9,101 nt of DNA from JAZGDL01 sp036477795 (GCA_036477795.1 JAZGDL010000509.1:1-9101); one strand, 5' to 3'; positions 1-5,975 are shown, counted from the first letter of the stretch. The notes: a model not told the origin generated them from the sequence alone. Program-made: numbers and translations.

Positions 1-288
1 TACGTTAGAAACACGTTGGCCCTTTGCGTCATCCCCGCCGTCAAGCGCGAATCTCACCTGCCCATCATCGTGGACCCCTCCCAGGGCACCGGCCACGCCT
101 ACATGGTCCCCGCCATGTCTCTAGCCGCCATCGCCGCCGGGGCTGACGGCCTGATCATCGAGGTCCACCCAGACCCCGAGCACGCCCTGACCGACGGCGC
201 CCAGTCCATAACCCCCGACGTCTTCGCCAAGCTCATGCAAAAAGTCACCCGCGTCGCCGGCGCCATTCAATCAGAACCGCGACCGTAA
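1..288 (+). CDS. 3-deoxy-7-phosphoheptulonate (DAHP) synthase, C-terminal part
   Basis: The 5' end is cut by the window; 95 residues remain, reading in frame from base 1. DAHP synthase condenses phosphoenolpyruvate with erythrose 4-phosphate, the first step of the shikimate pathway, in the cytoplasm. Recognisable motifs of the type I-beta (KDO8P-synthase-like barrel) enzymes are RNTL near the cut end, HLPIIVDPSQGTG, AAIAAGADGLIIEVHP and the later ALTDGAQS. The glutamate in IIEVHP and the aspartate in LTDG match known metal ligands. The third ligand, normally histidine in DPSH, reads glutamine here (CAG, 82-84). The protein ends SEPRP, and its last four codons and TAA stop lie inside a copy of repeat R, so the natural terminus may have been replaced. 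The family call is firm; catalytic competence and subclass are less certain. Confidence 0.93.
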   Translation, partial: YVRNTLALCVIPAVKRESHLPIIVDPSQGTGHAYMVPAMSLAAIAAGADGLIIEVHPDPEHALTDGAQSITPDVFAKLMQKVTRVAGAIQSEPRP

Positions 289-295
289 GGGAGCG
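274..295 (+). repeat. Repeat R, short form, copy 1
   Basis: The core CCGCGACCGTAAGGGAGCG is nearly identical to 5448-5466, with TAA here and TTA there. It overlaps the end of the DAHP synthase gene and contains its stop codon (286-288). The longer form of the same repeat is at 435-487 and 5476-5528. Function unknown. Confidence 0.75.
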
Positions 296-313
296 CTCGG
301 AGCCGCGAACTCT

Positions 314-337
314 GGTGCGAGAATCTTTTCTCGCACC
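314..337. repeat. Perfect hairpin, family A (10-bp stem, 4-base loop)
   Basis: The arm GGTGCGAGAA is followed by loop TCTT and the exact reverse complement of the arm. It starts 26 bases after the DAHP synthase stop, so it could act as a transcription terminator or protect the 3' end of the message. There is no T-run after it, so a classical intrinsic terminator is doubtful. The same arms recur inside the pump gene at 4534-4557 and 4662-4685, which makes a dispersed repeat the better description. Confidence 0.8.
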
Positions 338-371
338 CCACACGTCACTTCCACGTATTGCTTAACATGTG

Positions 372-377
372 TATAAT
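372..377 (+). promoter_or_regulatory. Candidate -10 box for the efflux operon
   Basis: TATAAT matches the sigma-70 -10 consensus exactly and sits in the only clearly AT-rich stretch of this gap. It lies 115 bases before the adaptor start codon. No convincing -35 box is found 16-18 bases upstream; the best-placed hexamer, TTCCAC at 349-354, is poor. If used, the transcript would begin near 384 and carry repeat R copy 2 in its leader. Confidence 0.35.
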
Positions 378-434
378 ATTGCCTCGTGTTGTCGATCTGC
401 GATACATGGGATTTCGCGTGAGGTAGCAGTATCC

Positions 435-487
435 GAACCGCGACCCTGAGGGCGACCAAGGCGGGAGCCCGAAGGGAGCGGCTCTTC
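435..487 (+). repeat. Repeat R, long form, copy 2
   Basis: It begins CCGCGACCCTGAGGGCGACC, continues through an AAGGCGGGAGCC section and ends CGAAGGGAGCGG. It nearly matches 5476-5528 along its length; the visible differences are GAA for GAG at the start, GGG for GAG in the middle, and the last few bases. It ends just before the adaptor start codon, so it forms the leader of that gene. Its GGAG at 475-478 is 13 bases from the ATG, a longer gap than usual for a ribosome binding site. Confidence 0.8.
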
Positions 488-491
488 AGAA

Positions 492-1622
492 ATGACGCCG
501 TTACGACGATTCGCCGTCCCGCTAATCGCGCTCGCCGCGGTCACCGCCGCCAGGGGACAGGCGCCCCAGGCCAGCGTGGTCATCGCCGAGGCGGAGCTGC
601 GTAAACTCCCCAACACTGCCACGCTCGTGGGCACCGTCGAGCCGTTTACCCGAAGCGTGGTTGGTTCGGAGATCCCCGGAATCGTTGAATCCATGCCCGT
701 GCGCGAAGGCGACCTGGTCCAGAGCGGCACCAGGATCATCATGCTCAACAGCGACACCATTCGATGGCAACTCGCCGAAGCGATCGCTTCTCACAAAGCG
801 GCCCAGGCCCGTCTCATCCAGACCGAATTCGAGGTCAAACGCATCGATGCGCTCTACGACCAGTCCCAGGCCAATGAAAAGGAGGTCTACGACACCAGAG
901 CCGAGTTCGACGTCGCGCGATTCGAGGTTGAAATGCAAAAGGCCCGCATGAACCGGCTACAGACCGATCTCCGCAAAACCGAGATCACCGCTCCGTTCAC
1001 CGGTTACGTCGTACAACGCCTCACCGAAGTGGGGCAATGGATCGACCGGGGCGGCGACGTCGTCGAGATGATTGATCTTGCCAGCGTACTGGTCCGCGTC
1101 CACGTGCCGGAGTCCGCCATCGGCTACGTCAAGACCGATGACCCGTGCAGCGTGTACGTCGACGCCCTGAAACGGACCTTTGAAGGCAGAGTTTGGCGCA
1201 TCATCCGTCAGGCCGATGCCGACGCCCGCACCTTTCCGGTGGAGGTGATCGTCAAGAACACCAAGCAGTCCCTGGCCGCCGGCATGTTTGCCCGGGCCAC
1301 CCTCATCTCAGGCCCCAACGCCGAAGTCGTCGCCGTCCCCAAAGATGCCATAGTGGAGCGCGACGGCATCCGCTATGTCGCAACCGTCTTTCCCGGCGAA
1401 CATGGAAAAATGGGCATGCTCACACCGGTGACCACCGGGGCCGACGTGCAGGATTGGATCGCCGTCACCTCGGGCAACGTGCAGCCCGGCACACAGGTCG
1501 TCATCCGCGGAAACGAGCGAATGTTCCCTTTCCCCGCTCCGGTCAATATCGTTGACGCACTGGGGACGCCGGTCGAATCAACCTCTGCACGCGGTAGCGA
1601 AAGACCGGGGCCAGGCCGGTAG
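492..1622 (+). CDS. Efflux RND transporter periplasmic adaptor (membrane fusion protein)
   Basis: This 376-residue HlyD/AcrA-type adaptor would link the inner-membrane RND pump to an outer-membrane channel. Residues 1-24 form a secretion signal: RR, then a hydrophobic stretch, with likely cleavage after RGQA. The first half of the lipoyl (barrel-sandwich) domain is near 54-88 (SEIPGIVESMPVREGDLV). Residues about 90-162 form the charged alpha-helical hairpin, and the second lipoyl half is near 163-197 (TEITAPFTGYVVQRLTEVGQ). Beta-barrel and membrane-proximal domains follow (about 200-352). The C-terminal tail is short and basic. There is no lipobox cysteine, so it is probably soluble or anchored by an uncleaved signal. 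The ATG at 492 was chosen because the signal peptide starts there, although the ribosome binding site is weak. The stop is one base before the pump ATG, so translation is probably coupled. Confidence 0.93.
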   Translation: MTPLRRFAVPLIALAAVTAARGQAPQASVVIAEAELRKLPNTATLVGTVEPFTRSVVGSEIPGIVESMPVREGDLVQSGTRIIMLNSDTIRWQLAEAIASHKAAQARLIQTEFEVKRIDALYDQSQANEKEVYDTRAEFDVARFEVEMQKARMNRLQTDLRKTEITAPFTGYVVQRLTEVGQWIDRGGDVVEMIDLASVLVRVHVPESAIGYVKTDDPCSVYVDALKRTFEGRVWRIIRQADADARTFPVEVIVKNTKQSLAAGMFARATLISGPNAEVVAVPKDAIVERDGIRYVATVFPGEHGKMGMLTPVTTGADVQDWIAVTSGNVQPGTQVVIRGNERMFPFPAPVNIVDALGTPVESTSARGSERPGPGR

Positions 1623-1623
1623 C

Positions 1624-4600
1624 ATGGGCATCATCAAGTTCGCCATCGAGAACCCCGTCAAGATCACCGTCGCAGCCATCCTGCTCACGCTGTTCGGCCT
1701 GCTCAGCATCTTCGAGATCCCCAAGCAGCTCACCCCCGACGTCGATCAACCCATAGTCACCGTTTCCACGTTCTGGTCCGGCGCCAGCCCCCAGGAGATC
1801 GCCGGCGAGATCGTCGAGCGTCAGGAGGAGAAGCTCAAGAACATCACCGGCCTGCGCAAGATGACCTCCAGCTCGGTGGAGAGCTCCGGCACCATCACAC
1901 TCGAGTTTGACGTCGGCGTCGACAAGGACATCGCCCTGCGCCAAGCCTCCGAGAAGCTCCGCCAGGTCAGCGGTTATCCCGAAGAGGTGGACGAGCCCAC
2001 CATCAGCGCCACCGACGACGACAACTCGCGAACCATCGCATGGATCATGCTGCGCGGAGACCGGGACACCGACGTCTCCCTGCTCAAGACCTTCGTCGAG
2101 GATAGGGTGAAACCGATCCTGGAACGGGCGGAAGGCATCGCCTCGACAGCCGTCTACGGCGGCCGTGAACGCGAAATCCAGATACGCGTGGATGCCTACA
2201 AGCTCGCCGCCCGCGGCATCACCTTTCGCCGGCTCGAGCAGGTCCTCCGCGCTGAGAACCGCAACATATCCGCCGGCACCGTCGCGGCGGGCAAGCGCGA
2301 CTACACCTATCGCACCGTCGGGGAATACACCGACGTCGACCAGATCGCCGACACCGTCATCACCTATCAGAACGGAGGACCGGTTCGGGTCCGCGACGTT
2401 GCCGAGGTGGTCGACGGCTTCAAGAAGCAGTTCGCCTTCGTCCGCAGCAAGGGTGAATTCGTCATCGCCATTCCCGCCCGTCGCGAAACCGGGGCCAACG
2501 TCATCACCGCCATGGACAACCTCAAGAGACAGATCCAGATCGTCAACGACGAGGTTCTGCCCACCATCAGCCCCAACCTGCGGCTGGAGCAGGTCTACGA
2601 CGAAACCGAGTACATCGTTTCCGCCATCGACCTGGTGGTGAACAACATCCTGCTCGGCGGCCTGTTGGCCGTCGCCGTCCTGATCCTCTTTCTGCGCAGC
2701 GCGTCCGCCACCGCAATCATCGCCATCGCCATACCACTGTCGGTCATGGGCACCTTCCTGATAATCACCCTGCTCGGCCGAACCCTTAACGTTGTCCTGT
2801 TGGCCGGTCTGGCCTTCGCCATCGGCATGGTGGTGGACAACGCCATCGTGGTGCTGGAGAACATCTTCCGCCACCGCCAGATGGGCAAGGATCGCGCCGC
2901 CGCGGCTCTGGACGGCGCCAGAGAGGTATTCGGCGCCGTCCTGGCCAGCACCCTTACCACCATCGCCGTGTTCCTTCCGGTCATCTTCATCAAGGAGGAA
3001 GCCGGCCAACTTTTCGGCGACATCGCGGTCGCCGTCGCCTCCGCCGTCGCCCTCTCGCTGATCATCTCGATCCTGGTCATCCCACCGCTGGCCTCGAGGT
3101 TCCTGGGCGGCACTTCGTCGAAGAAACGCAGCGGAAACCAAACCTGGTTCTTGGCCCGCTGGTTGGCGGACACCATCGGCTGGATCAACCGCAGCACGTT
3201 CATCCGTCTGGCCGTCGTCGTTGGTTTCACCGGCGCCTCCATTCTCGGCAGCATTCTTCTCATGCCGGACACCGACTACCTGCCCGCCGGCAACCGCAAT
3301 CTGGTTTTCGGCTTTCTCTTGTCCCCGCCCGGATACACCATCGATGAATTCAAGCACATGGCCCAGATCGTGGAGCTGGGCGATCCCGACGACCCCTGGG
3401 ACGGTATACGCCCGGCCTGGGAAGCCGAGCTCGATTCGGTCGAAGCCGACAATCTGCCCGAGGTGCAGATCCCCATCGGCCTCGACGGAAGACGAACCGT
3501 CACCGTCAAACCTCCACCCATCAAGAACTTCTTCTTCGTATCCTTCGATGGCGGCAGTTTCATGGGCTGCATCAGCAAGGTCGAAACCAACGTCAGCCCC
3601 CTGGTCCAGGTGATGGACCGCGCCGGACAGCGTATTCCCGGCGTGTTTACTCATTTCGCGCAGAGTTCACTCTTCGGGCGCGGGCTCTCGGGAGGCGCTT
3701 CCATCGAGTTGGAGATCCGAGGCGACCATCTCGACAAGGTTGTCGCCGCGGGAATCGCTCTCCGTGACAAGCTGATGGAAAGCGGGCTCGGTTTCCCCAG
3801 GCCCGATCCGCCCAATTTCGACCTTGGCCGACCCGAGATTCAGATCATCACCGATCGCGCCAAAGCCGCCGACCTGGGTCTCAACGTCCGCGACATCGGT
3901 TTCATCGTCGAAGCCTGCATCGACGGCGCATTCGTCGGCGAGTTCAGGGACAAGAACGACCGCATCGACATGGCCATCATCGTCGACGGCACCGTAGCGC
4001 CACCCCTTGTGCGTGGCGCCGGCTGTCAACCGCAGCAAATCGCTCAGGTGCCCATCTACACCCCCTCCGGTGACATCGTGCCCCTCTCCGCCGCGGTCAA
4101 TCTGGTCACCACCACCGCCCCGCAACGCATCAACCGCATCGAGGAGATGGAAGCCGTCACCTTGGCCGTCACACCACCCGCCGGAACCCCGCTTCAAGCC
4201 GCCATGACCACCGTCCGCCGGGACGTCATCAAACCGCTCAGAGATTCCGGAGCCATCGACAAGTCCATCATCACCTCACTCGCCGGAAACGCCGACAAGC
4301 TCACCACCACCCAGCGATCCCTGATCGGCGACTTCCGCGGCACCATCACCGGGCCCCGCTGGTTCGGCTGGTCCATTCCCGTAACCATGACGGTCATGTT
4401 CCTCGCCGCCGCCGCCGTCATGAGCGCTGGTGCCAGAATCCTCCGTGCTGGTGCGAGAATCCTTGGTGCTGGTGCGAGAATCCTTGGTGCTGGTCCGAGA
4501 ATCCTTGGTGCTGGTGCGAGAATCCTTGGTGCTGGTGCGAGAATCCCTTCTCGCACCTTGGGACGGACTAGAACCTCACGGATGGCAACAACGCTGGACC

Positions 4601-5460
4601 GAGAATCCCTTCTCGGTCCCTCCTCCCCGCGGGTCATGGGAAGGGATTCCCACGGCGGATGGGTGCGAGAAAGGATTCTCGCACCAGCGGTTCCAACCGC
4701 ACTGCTCTCGCTGCTGTTGATCGGTGTGACCTTCGCCGCCGTCAACCCGGCTTTCGGGCTGATGCTGCTCAAATCCAGAGCAGCCCTGGCCGTCTTCATC
4801 ACTTATTTACTAATGGCCGCTCTGTTTGAGTCATTCCTTTACCCTTTCGTCATCATGTTCAGTGTGCCGCTGGCTGCCGTCGGCGGATTCGTCGGCCTGC
4901 GTATCGTGCACGAATACAGCCTGCGCGACGTCACCACGCCCATCCAGCAGCTTGACCTGCTGACTATGCTGGGTTTCGTCATTCTCCTCGGCGTAGTCGT
5001 CAACAACGCCATCCTGGTAGTGCACCAGGCCCTCACCAACATGCGCGAGCACGACATGACCCCCGCCCAAGCCATCGTTAGCAGCGTAGAGACCCGCACC
5101 CGCCCGATTTTCATGAGCGCCCTGACCAGCATCTTCGGCATGCTTCCCCTGGTGCTCATGACCGGCGCCGGCAGCGAGCTCTACCGCGGCATCGGCAGCG
5201 TCGTAGTCGGCGGGCTGCTCTTCTCGACGATGTTCACGCTGTTCGTCGTGCCCGCCCTGTTCTCGTTGGCCCTGGAATACCGCACGCGAATCCGCGTAGC
5301 GCCACCCCTTGTGGGTGGCGCCCAACCACGCAACGTCACCCCCGAAGTGTCCGTGGGATTCACCCCGCCCGGACGCACAACGCAACCCTCCGATCCCGGA
5401 GCGCCAGCGACGGGTCTTCCTCCAGACGTCGCCGCCGCCAATCCGAGCCGCGACCGTTAG
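1624..5460 (+). CDS. RND family efflux pump, inner-membrane subunit (HAE1/AcrB-like), with in-frame repeat insertions
   Basis: This proton-driven exporter has 1278 residues, against about 1030-1080 usual for the family. The ATG at 1624 follows the adaptor stop and begins the typical N-terminus MGIIKFAIENPVKITVAAIL. TM1 is near 13-31, and the first periplasmic porter region spans about 35-335. TM2-TM6 lie between 340 and 492, and TM7 is near 526-547. The second periplasmic region reaches about 895, and the closing TM bundle starts near 1053. The TM4 motif MVVDNAIVVLEN keeps the proton-relay aspartate (D405, AcrB D407) with N406 in place of the second; N1127 sits where AcrB has K940. Both variants are, to my knowledge, common in HAE1 relatives. 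Residues about 935-1021 are encoded by repeats and hairpins, between two extra hydrophobic segments (916-934 and about 1024-1040). The 27-bp palindrome encodes residues near 791-799 and 1225-1233. The stop lies in repeat R. The frame stays open throughout; whether the pump works is unknown. Confidence 0.93.
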   Translation: MGIIKFAIENPVKITVAAILLTLFGLLSIFEIPKQLTPDVDQPIVTVSTFWSGASPQEIAGEIVERQEEKLKNITGLRKMTSSSVESSGTITLEFDVGVDKDIALRQASEKLRQVSGYPEEVDEPTISATDDDNSRTIAWIMLRGDRDTDVSLLKTFVEDRVKPILERAEGIASTAVYGGREREIQIRVDAYKLAARGITFRRLEQVLRAENRNISAGTVAAGKRDYTYRTVGEYTDVDQIADTVITYQNGGPVRVRDVAEVVDGFKKQFAFVRSKGEFVIAIPARRETGANVITAMDNLKRQIQIVNDEVLPTISPNLRLEQVYDETEYIVSAIDLVVNNILLGGLLAVAVLILFLRSASATAIIAIAIPLSVMGTFLIITLLGRTLNVVLLAGLAFAIGMVVDNAIVVLENIFRHRQMGKDRAAAALDGAREVFGAVLASTLTTIAVFLPVIFIKEEAGQLFGDIAVAVASAVALSLIISILVIPPLASRFLGGTSSKKRSGNQTWFLARWLADTIGWINRSTFIRLAVVVGFTGASILGSILLMPDTDYLPAGNRNLVFGFLLSPPGYTIDEFKHMAQIVELGDPDDPWDGIRPAWEAELDSVEADNLPEVQIPIGLDGRRTVTVKPPPIKNFFFVSFDGGSFMGCISKVETNVSPLVQVMDRAGQRIPGVFTHFAQSSLFGRGLSGGASIELEIRGDHLDKVVAAGIALRDKLMESGLGFPRPDPPNFDLGRPEIQIITDRAKAADLGLNVRDIGFIVEACIDGAFVGEFRDKNDRIDMAIIVDGTVAPPLVRGAGCQPQQIAQVPIYTPSGDIVPLSAAVNLVTTTAPQRINRIEEMEAVTLAVTPPAGTPLQAAMTTVRRDVIKPLRDSGAIDKSIITSLAGNADKLTTTQRSLIGDFRGTITGPRWFGWSIPVTMTVMFLAAAAVMSAGARILRAGARILGAGARILGAGPRILGAGARILGAGARIPSRTLGRTRTSRMATTLDRESLLGPSSPRVMGRDSHGGWVRERILAPAVPTALLSLLLIGVTFAAVNPAFGLMLLKSRAALAVFITYLLMAALFESFLYPFVIMFSVPLAAVGGFVGLRIVHEYSLRDVTTPIQQLDLLTMLGFVILLGVVVNNAILVVHQALTNMREHDMTPAQAIVSSVETRTRPIFMSALTSIFGMLPLVLMTGAGSELYRGIGSVVVGGLLFSTMFTLFVVPALFSLALEYRTRIRVAPPLVGGAQPRNVTPEVSVGFTPPGRTTQPSDPGAPATGLPPDVAAANPSRDR
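3994..4020 (+). repeat. 27-bp palindromic repeat (family B), copy 1, inside the pump gene
   Basis: GTAGCGCCACCCCTTGT is followed by GCGTGGCGCC. It is identical to 5296-5322 except for one base (C at 4012, G in the other copy). The arms GCGCCAC (3997-4003) and GTGGCGC (4013-4019) pair; the single difference breaks two extra base pairs that form in copy 2. It encodes VAPPLVRGA in the second periplasmic domain, probably in a surface loop. Confidence 0.8.
4426..4557 (+). repeat. 21-bp tandem array ending in a perfect hairpin, in frame in the pump gene
   Basis: Five complete 21-bp units start at 4426, 4447, 4468, 4489 and 4510, with consensus GCTGGTGCGAGAATCCTTGG plus T. A sixth start at 4531 runs into a perfect hairpin (4534-4557: arm GGTGCGAGAA, loop TCCC). 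Units 2, 3 and 5 are identical; unit 1 has three changes and unit 4 one. Since 21 is a multiple of 3, each unit adds seven residues of the pattern GAGARIL without shifting the frame. The unit contains only the left arm of the family A hairpin, so the array looks like local amplification of half an element. Confidence 0.9.
4596..4619. repeat. Perfect hairpin, family A variant
   Basis: The arm GGACCGAGAA, loop TCCC and the exact complementary arm form a 10-bp stem. Compared with 4534-4557, the third and fourth stem pairs are swapped (T-A to A-T and G-C to C-G), so pairing is preserved. It is in frame within the pump gene. Confidence 0.85.
4637..4652. repeat. Short hairpin, family A-like
   Basis: The arm TGGGAA, loop GGGA and the complementary arm TTCCCA form a 6-bp stem. 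It has the same GAA/TTC pairs next to a four-base loop as its longer neighbours, and may be a shortened or diverged copy. In frame within the pump gene. Confidence 0.55.
4662..4685. repeat. Perfect hairpin, family A, opposite orientation
   Basis: The arm GGTGCGAGAA, loop AGGA and the exact complementary arm form a 10-bp stem. The loop is the reverse complement of TCCT, so this copy is inverted relative to 4534-4557. It closes the repeat-derived segment of the pump gene; ordinary membrane-helix coding resumes at about 4690. Confidence 0.85.
5296..5322 (+). repeat. 27-bp palindromic repeat (family B), copy 2, in the pump's C-terminal tail
   Basis: Stem arms GCGCCACCC (5299-5307) and GGGTGGCGC (5313-5321) pair perfectly around loop CTTGT. 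It encodes VAPPLVGGA just after the last membrane helix, at the start of a proline-rich, probably cytoplasmic, tail that is not conserved in the family. Copy 1 is at 3994-4020. Confidence 0.85.
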
Positions 5461-5473
5461 GGAGCGGTCTTCC
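5445..5473 (+). repeat. Repeat R, short form, copy 3 (contains the pump stop codon)
   Basis: GAGCCGCGACCGTTAGGGAG then CGGTCTTCC. The TAG stop of the pump gene (5458-5460) lies within it, as the TAA of DAHP synthase lies in copy 1. Its final 14 bases, GGGAGCGGTCTTCC, recur exactly at the end of copy 4. Confidence 0.85.
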
Positions 5474-5475
5474 CC

Positions 5476-5528
5476 GAGCCGCGACCCTGAGGGCGACCAA
5501 GGCGAGAGCCCGAAGGGAGCGGTCTTCC
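5476..5528 (+). repeat. Repeat R, long form, copy 4
   Basis: It lies two bases after copy 3 in the same orientation. It starts GAGCCGCGACCCTGAGGG, contains the extra CGACCAAGGCGAGAGCC section and ends GGGAGCGGTCTTCC. It is nearly identical to copy 2 (435-487), almost 5 kb away. Confidence 0.85.
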
Positions 5529-5553
5529 CTCACCGTAGCATGACCGCATTAGG

Positions 5554-5578
5554 GATTGACGATTGACGATTGACGATT
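5554..5578 (+). repeat. 7-bp tandem repeat
   Basis: Three exact GATTGAC units (5554-5574) are followed by a partial GATT. It is a simple heptamer repeat in the convergent gap, with no sign of coding. Confidence 0.85.
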
Positions 5579-5739
5579 CCCTTCGTGCCTTCCAAATTCG
5601 TTCGCGAATCCGCCCGTGTTTCCGCATCCGAAACTCACGGATTACCATCTGTCGATTCGGTTGACGGAACGGGGGCGAAGGCGAAAGGGGTCGCGGAGAA
5701 AAAAAGGTTCATCCGGGAGAAATGGGATGCCCGATTGGT
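5579..5739. other. Gap with no recognised feature
   Basis: No gene, promoter or strong hairpin is visible in these 161 bases between the heptamer repeat and the inverted-repeat cluster. There is a weak ATTCG/CGAAT pairing around TTCG at 5596-5609. Short open frames run through it but are not protein-like. Confidence 0.5.
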
Positions 5740-5785
5740 GGTCGGCTTCAGCCGACCGGTGTTTGCCACCAACTTCAGTTGGTGG
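5740..5785 (+). repeat. Bi-hairpin element (family C), left arm of a mirror pair
   Basis: Two hairpins are joined by a short spacer containing GTTTG. The first has stem GGTCGGC around TTCA (5740-5757); the second has stem CCACCAAC around TTCA (5766-5785). The reverse complement of 5930-5975 aligns with it over all 46 bases without gaps. Confidence 0.85.
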
Positions 5786-5815
5786 TCGGTGGATGCCTCG
5801 TGCTTCTCATGCCCC

Positions 5816-5835
5816 AGCCGGCTTCAGCCGGGCTT
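5816..5835 (+). repeat. Inner inverted repeat, left arm (family C)
   Basis: AGCCGGCTTCAGCCGGGCTT matches the reverse complement of 5886-5905 at 19 of 20 positions. It also forms its own small hairpin, CCGGC around TTCA. Confidence 0.85.
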
Positions 5836-5885
5836 GTGGTATTCACCTGTCAGAATGTGGCGCGATCTCGTGTTCTGTCAAGCAG

Positions 5886-5905
5886 AAGCCCGGCTAAAGC
5901 CGGCT
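5886..5905 (-). repeat. Inner inverted repeat, right arm (family C)
   Basis: AAGCCCGGCTAAAGCCGGCT is the mirror partner of 5816-5835, with a single difference that falls in the hairpin loop. About 50 bases separate the two arms. Confidence 0.85.
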
Positions 5906-5929
5906 CCCGCGGGAGGTTGTCGCTCGTCA

Positions 5930-5975
5930 CCACCGGCTAAAGCCGGTGGCAAACGGGGACCGGCTGAAGCCGGTC
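5930..5975 (-). repeat. Bi-hairpin element (family C), right arm of the mirror pair
   Basis: Hairpins CCACCGGC around TAAA (5930-5949) and GACCGGC around TGAA (5958-5975). It is the inverted copy of 5740-5785. Differences inside the stems come in pairs that keep the base pairing. Confidence 0.85.

Noticed and set aside
1552..1623. Upstream in-frame start for the pump gene
   Set aside because: It would overlap the adaptor's end by 71 bases and add residues not seen at RND N-termini; MGIIKFAIENP at 1624 is the typical start.
1543..3654. Very long open frame on the - strand opposite the pump gene (703 codons)
   Set aside because: Its sequence is rich in Gly, Asp and Gln in the way expected of the complement of GC-rich coding DNA. 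The + strand frame has clear RND motifs throughout the same stretch.
4426..4557. CRISPR array
   Set aside because: The 21-bp units abut directly with no unique spacers, and they are within a coding frame without cas genes nearby.
3667..4802. Further - strand open frames opposite the pump, including one through the 21-bp array
   Set aside because: They are antisense shadows; the repeat unit is a multiple of three and stop-free in several frames, which explains their length.
5596..5609. Small hairpin ATTCG around TTCG
   Set aside because: Five pairs are too few to stand out by chance in this sequence, and no second copy was seen.
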